From Microbacterium sp. Marseille-Q6648 (GTDB lineage: Bacteria > Actinomycetota > Actinomycetes > Actinomycetales > Microbacteriaceae): a stretch of 64,000 nucleotides of DNA. Below, piece by piece: positions 53,700 to 60,853 of the stretch. The stretch spans positions 124,001-188,000 of the forward strand of contig NZ_CALPBZ010000005.1 in NCBI RefSeq assembly GCF_943181415.1, read 5' to 3'. The notes beneath the pieces are model-generated. The model searched no databases. It saw nothing but the letters and a program-made list of their open reading frames with translations, and was not told where the DNA came from. The translations under genes were made by a program, and so were the position numbers. Each line of letters begins with the position of its first letter. Position 1 is the first letter of the stretch.

Positions 53700-54116
53700 A
53701 TGACCCGGCTCACTGAGTCCGACCGGGCACTGCTGTCGCGACCGCTGCAGGCGATGATCACTGTGGCGCCGTCGGGAAATCGGTGGCCGGCCCCCCGGCC
53801 CGTGTGGTTCGAGCTGACGGACGCAGACGAGGTACAGATCTTCTCGTTCGCCTCGACGCCCCGGGTAGCGCGGGTGCGTGAGGTTCCGCGCGCGTCGATC
53901 GTCGTGGCCGCGCCCCTGGGCGAGCCCGAACAGTGGGTGTCGCTCGAGGGAGCCGTGACGGTGCACGAGGACGGCGCCTACGAACTGGCGGATCGCCTGG
54001 CGAGGCGCTATTACGCAGACGAGCCGGCCAAGCTCGCCCTACTGGACGAGTGGCGCGACGCGGATCTGGTGCGGATCGTCGTGTCGGCGGAGCGAGTACA
54101 GCGCTACTCGATCTGA
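53700..54116 (+). CDS. pyridoxamine 5'-phosphate oxidase family (split-barrel flavin) protein
   Basis: 138 residues. A split-barrel core with LTESDRALLSRPLQAMITVA, RPVWFELTDADEVQIFSFAS and SIVVAAPLGEPEQWVSLEGA, typical of small F420- or FMN-binding PNPOx-like proteins of actinobacteria that reduce or bind small molecules. The ATG is one base after the LacI-remnant stop. Whether it binds FMN or F420 cannot be read by eye. A substrate or partner is not indicated by context. Confidence 0.8.
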   Translation: MTRLTESDRALLSRPLQAMITVAPSGNRWPAPRPVWFELTDADEVQIFSFASTPRVARVREVPRASIVVAAPLGEPEQWVSLEGAVTVHEDGAYELADRLARRYYADEPAKLALLDEWRDADLVRIVVSAERVQRYSI

Positions 54117-54226
54117 CCGCCTCCGCTGGTGTTCCCGCCTGACCCACGCTGGCGCAGGGCCCAAAGCAGAAGCCCCGCGATCCCAGGTCAGCCGCGGTGC
54201 GTGCGTCCCACAGGAAGGCGGACGCC

Positions 54227-54412
54227 TCAGGCCGCATAGAGTTCCTCAGCATCGGCGGTCGCGTCAGCCTGGAAAAACGGGTTGCGCACCGCATCCGCCA
54301 TCACCGGGTCCACGCGTCGGCCGAAGAGTGCTTCCAGATCCTCTTTCAACCCGAAGTACGCGTCGAAAAGGTCCGCGACGCCTGAGTCGAACTCAATTAT
54401 GGAGATCGACAT
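54227..54412 (-). pseudogene. nucleotidyltransferase (MNT-type), C-terminal fragment
   Basis: About 61 residues, beginning ISIIEFDSGVADLFDAYFGL and including KEDLEALFGRRVDPVMADAV and RNPFFQADATADAEELYAA. This resembles the last half of minimal nucleotidyltransferase proteins (IEFDPG...GLFDLFGLQ-DLE-LLGR-VDLV). The GSxARG and D-x-D catalytic segment upstream is missing, so it is inactive. No HEPN partner gene is adjacent. The flanking stretches 54117-54226 and 54413-54619 hold nothing else recognisable. Confidence 0.55.
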
Positions 54413-54619
54413 CGCTTTTCGACTGGTCAAACCGATCGCCTGTGACAGAACCGAACGCGCGCAGTCGACGCACTCCATGGGAGCCGCACACACGAGGGAT
54501 CTCCTCAGCGTCGAGCGCGAGACGGAAAGTCATGCGGGCACGTTAATGGGCTAACGGCGGCTCGACCGAGGAGTGTCCACTGCCCCTCGCTGGCCCACAC
54601 GTCGGCGGCCGCCTCCCGG

Positions 54620-55261
54620 TCAGCGCGGTAGGAGCCCGGCTCGCATCATGTCGGTGATGAATGCTGCGAAGCGGTCTGGCGGCCATTGTCGTTGCAGGAC
54701 CAGGAGTTCGTACAACTCGACTGAACTGCACGCCCACAGCACGTCGGTGGCGGTTTCGACGTCCACGCCTGATCGGAGGAAGCCTCGCTCAGCGAGGAAC
54801 TGCGCGTGGTGGCGCATGCGGTCGAGGCGTTCATCCTCGAAGCGCGCGAGCAACTGGGCCATGTCGGGGTCCGTGGCGGCGGCGGTGCGCAGGAGCAGTC
54901 GTATGGGCGTGACGGTTTCGGCTACCTCGGCAGTCAGCCGACCCCACCCCTTGAAGATGTCAGCGGGATCGCTCTGTCGCTCGCGCATCTCGTCTGAGCG
55001 CTGATAGGCGGGAATGGGGCCGACCCCGGCGAGGCGGCGATCGTAGATGGCCTGCACCAGGCCCCCCTTGCCGCCGAAGGTCTTGTAAACCAGTTCCGCG
55101 GAAACACCAGCCTCGGACGCGATCGCGGCGACCGTGGTTCTGGCGTAGCCGTGACTGAGGAATTGGCGCTCGGCGACGTCGAGCACAGCCTCTCGATTGC
55201 GGGCCGCGCCCGCGCGTCGACCGCGCGCGTCGTAGGAGCGAGGGGTCTTGACGGGGGTCAT
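54620..55261 (-). CDS. TetR family transcriptional regulator
   Basis: 213 residues from the ATG at 55261, which has GGAAGG four bases upstream; an ATG four codons earlier is less likely because it would precede the inferred transcript start. The helix-turn-helix is VLDVAERQFLSHGYARTTVA and AIASEAGVSAELVYKTFGGK, and the ligand domain continues with GRLTAEVAETVTPIRLLLRT. It is divergent from a SnoaL-like/NmrA-like pair. The exact palindrome GTTACAGT-CA-ACTGTAAC in the gap is its probable operator, covering both promoters. Confidence 0.87.
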   Translation of the reverse strand: MTPVKTPRSYDARGRRAGAARNREAVLDVAERQFLSHGYARTTVAAIASEAGVSAELVYKTFGGKGGLVQAIYDRRLAGVGPIPAYQRSDEMRERQSDPADIFKGWGRLTAEVAETVTPIRLLLRTAAATDPDMAQLLARFEDERLDRMRHHAQFLAERGFLRSGVDVETATDVLWACSSVELYELLVLQRQWPPDRFAAFITDMMRAGLLPR

Positions 55262-55284
55262 CGCACCTTCCATACTGAGATTTA

Positions 55285-55313
55285 GTTACAGTCAACTGTA
55301 ACGGAATTAGGGT
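55285..55313. promoter_or_regulatory. TetR operator and divergent promoters
   Basis: GTTACAGTCAACTGTAAC (55285-55302) has eight-base perfect arms and a two-base spacer. On the plus strand it contains TTACAG (55286-55291), 16 bases before TAGGGT (55308-55313), which lies five bases before the ATG at 55319. On the minus strand TTACAG also occurs with CAGTAT 18 bases on, giving a TetR promoter. Confidence 0.65.
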
Positions 55314-55318
55314 ATCCG

Positions 55319-55762
55319 ATGCACACCGACACGATCCCCACCCGCACGCTCGATCGACTCGTGTCCGCACTGAACGCGCACGACATCGACACTGTCGTCG
55401 CCTGCTTCGCCGAGGACTACCGCAACCGCACACCCGCGCACCCTCAGCGCGGGTTCACCGGCCGCCATCAGGTGCGCCGCAACTGGGTGCAGATCTTCGC
55501 GACCGTGCCCGACATCACCGCAGCCGTCACCAGCGCAACCTCCGACGGCTCGACAATCTGGAGCGAGTGGATGCTCACCGGCACCCGCACCGACGCCCAG
55601 AGATTCGACCTGCGAGGCGTCATCCTCTTCGACATCCCCGCGCAGCTCATTCAATCGGCCACGCTCTACCTCGAACCGGTAGACGACGATTCGGCCGACG
55701 GCCCAGACCAGGGCGTCCAGCGCGTCCTCGGCAGATCACCCCAACGCCAGGAGCCATCATGA
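55319..55762 (+). CDS. SnoaL-like/NTF2-family protein
   Basis: 147 residues. The cone-shaped alpha+beta fold is indicated by LDRLVSALNAHDIDTVVACF, AEDYRNRTPAHPQRGFTGRH, VRRNWVQIFATVPDITAAV and a strand series through WSEWMLTGTRTDAQRFDLRG. Proteins of this type are polyketide-cyclase-like, isomerase-like or ligand-binding. The tail GVQRVLGRSPQRQEPS overlaps the next gene by ATGA. A leaderless start is likely, from TAGGGT five bases upstream, under control of the divergent TetR. Confidence 0.82.
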   Translation: MHTDTIPTRTLDRLVSALNAHDIDTVVACFAEDYRNRTPAHPQRGFTGRHQVRRNWVQIFATVPDITAAVTSATSDGSTIWSEWMLTGTRTDAQRFDLRGVILFDIPAQLIQSATLYLEPVDDDSADGPDQGVQRVLGRSPQRQEPS

Positions 55763-56632
55763 TCCTCATCGCCGGAGCCACCGGGATGCTCGGCAGCCAG
55801 ATCGTCACCAACCTCGCCGAACGCGGCGAGCAGCTGCGGCTGGTGACCCGCCCCGGCTCCCCCCCCACATGCCGCGAACCCCTCCGTCGAACACGTCATC
55901 GCGGACCTCAAAGACCCGCGATCACTGCGACGCGCGTGCGAGGGCATCGACACCGTGGTGACCACAGCCAACGCAGCCGGCCGTCAGCACCCCGACACCC
56001 TGCACACCGTCGACGACCTCGGCAACGCGAACCTCATCCGTGCCGCCGAAGAGACGGAAGTGCAGCGATTCCTGTTCGTCTCCGCACTCGGAGCACGCCC
56101 CGACCACCCGATGCCCCTGCTCGCTGCGAAGGGCGCCAGCGAACGCCGATTGAAGGCGAGCCACCTCGAGTGGACCATCCTGCAACCAGACACATTCATG
56201 GACCTCCTCATCCCCCTCGTCGTAGCCCGACCCGCCCTCGCCGGCCAGCCCGTCCTCCTCGTCGGCCGCGGCCAACGAAAGCACTCATTCGTCGCATCCG
56301 CTGACGTCGCCGCCTACGCCACAGCCGCCCTGACCCACCCCGCAGCGAAAAACCAGACCATCACCATCGGCGGCCCCACCCCGCTCAGCTGGCACGACAT
56401 CGTCGCCGCCTTCGAGGAAACACTCCAGCTAAGCCTGCCGATCCACCACATCGCGCCCGGCGAAGTCATACCCGGCCTACCCGAGTTCGTCAGCCACCTC
56501 CTCACCGCACTCGACACCTACGACTCGATCATCGACATGCGCAGCACGAGCACCACCTACGGCGTGAACCCCACCGACATCTCGCAGTACGTGCGCACCC
56601 TCTTACGAACCCGGACAACCCCCGCCGCGTAA
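55759..56632 (+). pseudogene. NmrA-like NAD(P)-binding protein with a +1 frameshift in a C8 run
   Basis: The first 34 codons (MILIAGATGMLGSQIVTNLA, ERGEQLRLVTRPGSPP) hold the GATGMLG cofactor loop. The frame then shifts at the run of eight C at 55859-55866. Removing one C restores HAANPSVEHVIADLKDPRS, RRACEGIDTVVTTANAAGR and the rest through VSALGARPDHPMPLLAAKGA and TPLSWHDIVAAFEETL, giving about 290 residues of an NmrA/YbjT-like atypical SDR. Everything else is intact, so this is a fresh mutation, a phase-variable tract or a sequencing error. It overlaps the SnoaL-like stop by ATGA. Confidence 0.78.
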
Positions 56633-56846
56633 GCCACCGGAATGGGGATCGGGGTCGGCGCCGTGCCTTCGACGACGGCGAGTGACCGTGGTCCACAATC
56701 CCACCGCAGGTGCCGTCGGCTAACCGCCCGCCACCAGGACTTCTGCGTCCGCACCTCGCCCTACTCCGCCGCGTGGGAGAGGATTGGGAAGAATCGTCTT
56801 TCCCATTTTCTTCCCAGCCGCGTGCCCAGAAAAACCTTGATCAAAC

Positions 56847-56884
56847 GAGAAAACCGCCGCACCTGAGGATGCGACGGCTTTCTC
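56847..56884 (-). terminator. terminator of a vanished tRNA transcript
   Basis: Fifteen-base arms at 56847-56861 and 56870-56884 pair completely only as minus-strand RNA, where the two non-Watson-Crick positions become G-U pairs; on the plus strand they are A-C mismatches. The minus transcript continues GGTTTTCTCGTTTG. The hairpin lies about 47 bases after the tRNA-Ser 3' fragment. The stretch 56633-56846 before it holds no gene. Confidence 0.65.
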
Positions 56885-56930
56885 ACTCCCGTTCAACGAG
56901 ACTCGAAAATAGCCTCTGACCTGGGATTTA

Positions 56931-56954
56931 TGGCGGTGACGGTGGGATTTGAAC
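56931..56954 (-). other. tRNA-Ser 3'-end fragment (probable att site scar)
   Basis: On the minus strand GTTCAAATCCCACCGTCACC, then GCCA, is the T-loop, T-stem 3' strand, acceptor 3' strand and encoded CCA of a tRNA whose acceptor would start GGTGACG, as in actinobacterial tRNA-Ser. The five bases before TTCAAAT (ATGAG) do not pair with CCCAC, and no 5' tRNA half is found upstream, so only the 3' end is here. Such duplicated 3' ends mark integration of elements into tRNA genes. Confidence 0.6.
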
Positions 56955-57271
56955 TCATACCCCGGGTCATTTCGCGGGTGTGCGAGGTCGTTCTCCCCCG
57001 TGTTTCCGCGGAAGTCGACCTTTCGCGGATGTGTCGGAAGCAGTCGATCGCGACACAATCTTTCTCACGGACTTGCTCGCGGCGAAGCACCCATCCGCCG
57101 CTCGCGCCTCCTGCTCTGCTCGAGTCGGTCGGCGGGCATGAGCCGCGCCGCGAGACCGATCTGTGCGAGCGCTGCTCCCGAGTTCGACCCCGTCGGCGAT
57201 CCATCCGGGCGCTGCCGTCGGAGATGCAGCGTTGCGAGGGTTGTGGGCCGCACACGCGGCACCTTATCCGG
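56955..57271. other. stretch without recognisable gene
   Basis: Between the tRNA-Ser fragment and the ABC-ATPase remnant I see no coding pattern, ribosome-binding site or convincing repeat on either strand. Base composition is slightly lower in GC than the neighbouring operons. It may be decayed mobile-element or chromosomal DNA. Confidence 0.5.
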
Positions 57272-57488
57272 TCATTCCCACAGCACGATCGGACAGCCGG
57301 TGATCTCGGCCACACGCGGGGGTGTCGTAGAACTCAGCGAGACCCTCCTCGGTGATGACCTCAGCGACGCTTCCGTAGTGCACCACCCGCCCGTCGCGCA
57401 TCGCGACGATGTCGTTCGCGCACTGCGCGGCGACGTTCATGTCGTGCAGCACCACGACCACCGTCATCCGCTGTTCATGGGCGAGGCG
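57272..57488 (-). pseudogene. siderophore ABC transporter ATPase (FepC-like), C-terminal remnant
   Basis: RLAHEQRMTVVVVLHDMNVA and AQCANDIVAMRDGRVVHYGS, then EVITEEGLAEFYDTP, are the H-loop and C-terminal part of FecE/FepC-type iron-siderophore ATPases. After a CCCCC run the frame shifts: the family-like ending VAEITGCPIVLWE with its stop at 57272 is in another frame. Walker A, signature and Walker B regions are missing, and a stop precedes the fragment. It is an inactive remnant of about 75 codons. Confidence 0.65.
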
Positions 57489-57726
57489 CACGCACGAGCT
57501 TCATCAGGGGGACGCCGTGCCGGGGATCCAGGTTTGCTCGGTTGCGCTCAATGACGCTTGCCATCCCGCCTGGGGAACCGCGTGAGTGCGAGTGTGAACG
57601 CTGGGCAAGCAACGCTTGCGAGATCCGAGCGCCTCGCGCGTTGCCCGGCCGACCGGGCCCGGTAATGCTGGAGGGGCGCCACGGCGGGCGGCCCTCGCTT
57701 GCTGCGGCGGTTCCGGGAGGATCCGC
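57489..57726. other. upstream region of the aldehyde dehydrogenase operon
   Basis: 238 bases without a supported gene. GGAGG at 57715-57720 is the ribosome-binding site for the GTG at 57727. Short GCTTGC repeats near 57552 and 57607-57619 are present, but no regulator or clear promoter could be identified. Confidence 0.4.
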
Positions 57727-59175
57727 GTGAGCACCAACGTCGAGCCCAACCTCGTGGGCGGTCGATTCACCATCGACGCGGCGGGCGAGCCCATCGAGGT
57801 CCGAGATCCGGCGACCGGTGCGCTGGTCGGCCGTGTGCCGGCAATGGACGCTTCGGACGTCGACGCCGTACTCACGGCCGCCGTCCAGGGCGCGCGCACG
57901 TGGCGGACGACAGGGCAGCTCGACCGCGGTCGCGTGCTCCTGGATGCAGCAGCGCTGATCCGACAGGATGCCGCGTCCTTGGCCGAGCTCATCGTCACGG
58001 AGATGGGAAAGACCCTTGCCGAGGCCCGCGGCGAGGTCGGCAAAGCGGCGGAGTTCTTCGAGTTCTACGGCGGGCTCGGCCGGGCGCCGTTCGGCGAACT
58101 CATTCCCGACGCGCGACCCGGCACCTTCGCCCTGCAGCGACGTGAGCCCGTCGGCGTCGTCCTGCTCATCACTCCCTGGAACGATCCCCTTCTGACCCCC
58201 GCGCGCAAGATGGCCCCGGCACTCGTCGCCGGCAACGCCGTGGTGATCAAGCCCGCCACCGAAACGCCGCTCATCACTCTCCGGCTCGCCGAGATTCTCC
58301 ATCGCGCGGGCCTCCCGGCCGGCGCGCTCGGCACTGTCACCGGCCGCGGCTCGGTGATCGGCGACGCGCTGGCCGCCGACCCGCGCCTCGCCGCTGTGTC
58401 GTTCACGGGATCGACGGAGGTCGGCCTGGGACTTCAGCGCAAGCTCGCGGGCAGCGGCATCCGCGTGCAGACGGAGATGGGCGGCAAGAACGCGGCGGTC
58501 GTTCTCGCCGACGCCGACCTCGACCTGGCCGTGCCGGTGCTCATGGCGGGAGCCTTCGGCCAGGCCGGCCAGCGTTGTACGGCGACAAGTCGGCTGATCG
58601 TCGACCGCGCCATCGCCGATGAGGTGCGCAGCCGACTGGCCGCCGCTGTCGAGGGGCTGCGCGTGGGCGCGGGCGGCGCCGCCGGGACGGATGTCGGACC
58701 CGTGGTGAGTCGGACCGCCCAGCGCGACATCCGGAGTCTGGTCGAGGCCGGTCTGGCGGACGGTGCTGAGATCGTCAGCCGCGCGGCGCTCACCGAAGGA
58801 CTCGCCGAGCGGGGGTGTTTCGTCGAACCCCTCTTCCTCTCGGTCGACCGCGAGAACACTCTCTGGCGCGAAGAAGTCTTCGGCCCGGTACTGGGCATGA
58901 TCGTTGTCGACGGCATCGACGAGGCGATCGAGGCAGTCAACGACTCCGCATACGGTCTGTCGAGCGCGGTGTACACCCGCAGCCTCGACGCCGCGTTCCG
59001 CTTCATCGACGGGGTCGACACCGGGCAGGTTTCGGTGAACCAGCCGACGAGCGGATGGGACATCCACCAGCCGTTCGGCGGATTCAAGCAGTCGGGTTCG
59101 GCGTTCAAGGAGCAGGGCCTCGAGGCGCTTCACTTTTATACGCGAGTGAAGACCGCGGCCGTGAGGACCCATTGA
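57727..59175 (+). CDS. NAD(P)-dependent aldehyde dehydrogenase (semialdehyde type)
   Basis: 482 residues from the GTG at 57727, seven bases after GGGAGGA. LITPWNDPLLTPARKMAPAL, VSFTGSTEVGLGLQRKL, general base QTEMGGKNAAVV and catalytic Cys in GQAGQRCTATSRLIV are intact. The GQRCTATSR form is frequent in alpha-ketoglutaric semialdehyde and succinic semialdehyde dehydrogenases. N-x-F-P is replaced by WNDP, as in that group. It overlaps the FAD-dependent oxidase gene by one base (TGATG). With that partner the product may be a C5 dicarboxylate, but this is inferred. Confidence 0.87.
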   Translation: MSTNVEPNLVGGRFTIDAAGEPIEVRDPATGALVGRVPAMDASDVDAVLTAAVQGARTWRTTGQLDRGRVLLDAAALIRQDAASLAELIVTEMGKTLAEARGEVGKAAEFFEFYGGLGRAPFGELIPDARPGTFALQRREPVGVVLLITPWNDPLLTPARKMAPALVAGNAVVIKPATETPLITLRLAEILHRAGLPAGALGTVTGRGSVIGDALAADPRLAAVSFTGSTEVGLGLQRKLAGSGIRVQTEMGGKNAAVVLADADLDLAVPVLMAGAFGQAGQRCTATSRLIVDRAIADEVRSRLAAAVEGLRVGAGGAAGTDVGPVVSRTAQRDIRSLVEAGLADGAEIVSRAALTEGLAERGCFVEPLFLSVDRENTLWREEVFGPVLGMIVVDGIDEAIEAVNDSAYGLSSAVYTRSLDAAFRFIDGVDTGQVSVNQPTSGWDIHQPFGGFKQSGSAFKEQGLEALHFYTRVKTAAVRTH

Positions 59176-60377
59176 TGGCAGGCACGACGGGGATCATCGG
59201 AGGGGGCATCGTCGGCATCGCGCTCGCGCGCGCGCTGTCCGCGCGCGGGGAGCATGTCACTGTGCTCGAGAAGGAGGCCCGCCTCGCTCAGCACCAGACC
59301 GGGCACAATTCCGGCGTCGTCCATGCCGGCCTCTACTACAAGCCGGGATCGCTGAAGGCGACGCTGTGCGCGGCAGGGCGGGTGTCGATCCGCGAGTTCT
59401 GCGAGGAGAAGGGGCTGCCCTACCGGGAGGTAGGCAAGCTTGTCGTCGCCGTCGACGAGTCCGAGCTCGGTGCCCTCGCCGAGATTGAGCGCCGCTCCGC
59501 GGAGAACGGCGTTCCCGACCTCGCCCGCATCGACGACCCCTCCCGTCTGCGCGAGATCGAGCCGCACGTCGCCGGCGTCGCCGCCGTCCATTCCCCCCGC
59601 ACCGCCGTCGTCGACTACGCCTCGATCACCGAGGCGATGGCGCAGGACGTTCGGATGGCAGGCGGGTCGGTGCGACTCGGGCACGAGGTGACCGGCATCC
59701 GATCCAAGAACGGCCGCGTGCATGTCACCACGCCGGGGTCGGAGAGTGTGTTCGACCGCCTCGTCGTGTGCGCCGGACTGCAGTCGGATGTGGTCGCGCG
59801 CTTCGTGGGGGTCGATGCATCTCCGAAGATCCTGCCGTTCCGCGGCGAGTACTGGGAGCTCGCGCCCGAGCGCACCGACCTCGTGCAGGGCATGATCTAC
59901 CCGGTGCCCGACCCGCGGTTCCCATTCCTCGGCGTGCACTTCACCCGCGGCGTGTACGACAACGTCCATGTCGGCCCGAACGCCGTGCCCGCCCTCGCGC
60001 GCGAGGGCTACAGATGGCTGAGCATCTCGCCGAAGGACACCTGGGAGTCGCTACGCTGGCCCGGCGCCTGGCCGTTGGCCAAGCAGCATTGGCGGATGGG
60101 TGTCGACGAGATCTCCGGATCGTTGTTCAAGCCGCTGTACTTCCAGAAGGCGCGCCGGTTCATCCCCGAGCTGAAGAGCTCCGACCTCGCTCGCAAGTCG
60201 GGTGCCGGTGTTCGCGCGCAGGCCTGGGGGCGCGCAGGCGAGCTTCTCGACGACTTCGCGGTCGATCAGGTCGGACCCGTGACGCTGCTGCGCAATGCGC
60301 CGTCGCCAGCGGCGACCTCTTCGATCGCGATCGCGGAGTACATCATCGAGCACTACCTGGTGAAGGCGGCGGCGTAG
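59175..60377 (+). CDS. lhgO: L-2-hydroxyglutarate oxidase-like FAD enzyme
   Basis: 400 residues, the usual LhgO length. FAD motif GIIGGGIVGIALARALSARG at the N-terminus with acidic VTVLEKE, then QTGHNSGVVHAGLYYKPGSL, KLVVAVDESELGAL, LPFRGEYWELAPERTDLVQG, IYPVPDPRFPFLGVHFTRGV and RAQAWGRAGELLDDF, all family-typical. LhgO oxidises L-2-hydroxyglutarate to 2-oxoglutarate and passes electrons to the membrane in E. coli. The glutarate hydroxylase CsiD/GlaH that normally accompanies it is not here. A flavodoxin gene follows, suggesting a soluble electron acceptor. Other L-2-hydroxy acids remain possible substrates. Confidence 0.87.
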   Translation: MAGTTGIIGGGIVGIALARALSARGEHVTVLEKEARLAQHQTGHNSGVVHAGLYYKPGSLKATLCAAGRVSIREFCEEKGLPYREVGKLVVAVDESELGALAEIERRSAENGVPDLARIDDPSRLREIEPHVAGVAAVHSPRTAVVDYASITEAMAQDVRMAGGSVRLGHEVTGIRSKNGRVHVTTPGSESVFDRLVVCAGLQSDVVARFVGVDASPKILPFRGEYWELAPERTDLVQGMIYPVPDPRFPFLGVHFTRGVYDNVHVGPNAVPALAREGYRWLSISPKDTWESLRWPGAWPLAKQHWRMGVDEISGSLFKPLYFQKARRFIPELKSSDLARKSGAGVRAQAWGRAGELLDDFAVDQVGPVTLLRNAPSPAATSSIAIAEYIIEHYLVKAAA

Positions 60378-60406
60378 GCATTGCGCCGACGCCTCGAGGT
60401 CGTCTC

Positions 60407-60853
60407 ATGCGCATCGTCGCCCTCTACGGGACCGAGTCCGGCCACGCTGAGGAGCTCGCGCGCGGCATCGAGAACGCAGTCCCGCAGCGCGCTGTCGAGG
60501 TGATCAACATGGCGGATGCCGAACCCGGGGTGTTCGTGCCGGGAACGCTGTTCCTCATCTCGTGCGCGACGCACGGCGGCGGCGAGCTGCCCGGCTTCGC
60601 GCAGTTCCTCCACGACGATCTGCGCGACCTCTCGCCCGACCTGATCGGCGTCAGGTACGCAATGTTCGGCCTCGGCGACACCTCCTACGAGGAGCGGTAC
60701 CTGCGCGGCGCGAGACAGTTCGATGAACTCCTCGCCGGTCTCGGGGCGACGCGCGTCGGCCCCTTCGGCGAACATGACGTCATGTCGCGCCAGGACCACG
60801 TCGAGCTCGGGGTCGCGTGGGCGCGCGCCGTACTGGCCGAGATCGGCACATGA
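60407..60853 (+). CDS. flavodoxin domain protein
   Basis: 148 residues. The phosphate-binding loop is YGTESGHAEELARGI near residues 8-22 (T/S-x-T/S-G-x-A form), with SCATHGGGELPGFAQFLHD at 52-70 and FGLGDTSYEERYLRGARQFD at 84-103, the three FMN contacts of short-chain flavodoxins and sulfite-reductase-type domains. The ATG is 29 bases after the lhgO stop and the gene overlaps the MFS gene by ATGA. It probably carries electrons for the upstream FAD enzyme (inference). Confidence 0.88.
   Translation: MRIVALYGTESGHAEELARGIENAVPQRAVEVINMADAEPGVFVPGTLFLISCATHGGGELPGFAQFLHDDLRDLSPDLIGVRYAMFGLGDTSYEERYLRGARQFDELLAGLGATRVGPFGEHDVMSRQDHVELGVAWARAVLAEIGT

Noticed and set aside
54541-54556. Small inverted repeat CGTTA...TAACG
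   Set aside because: Five-base arms downstream of the TetR gene; too short for an operator or terminator without further support.
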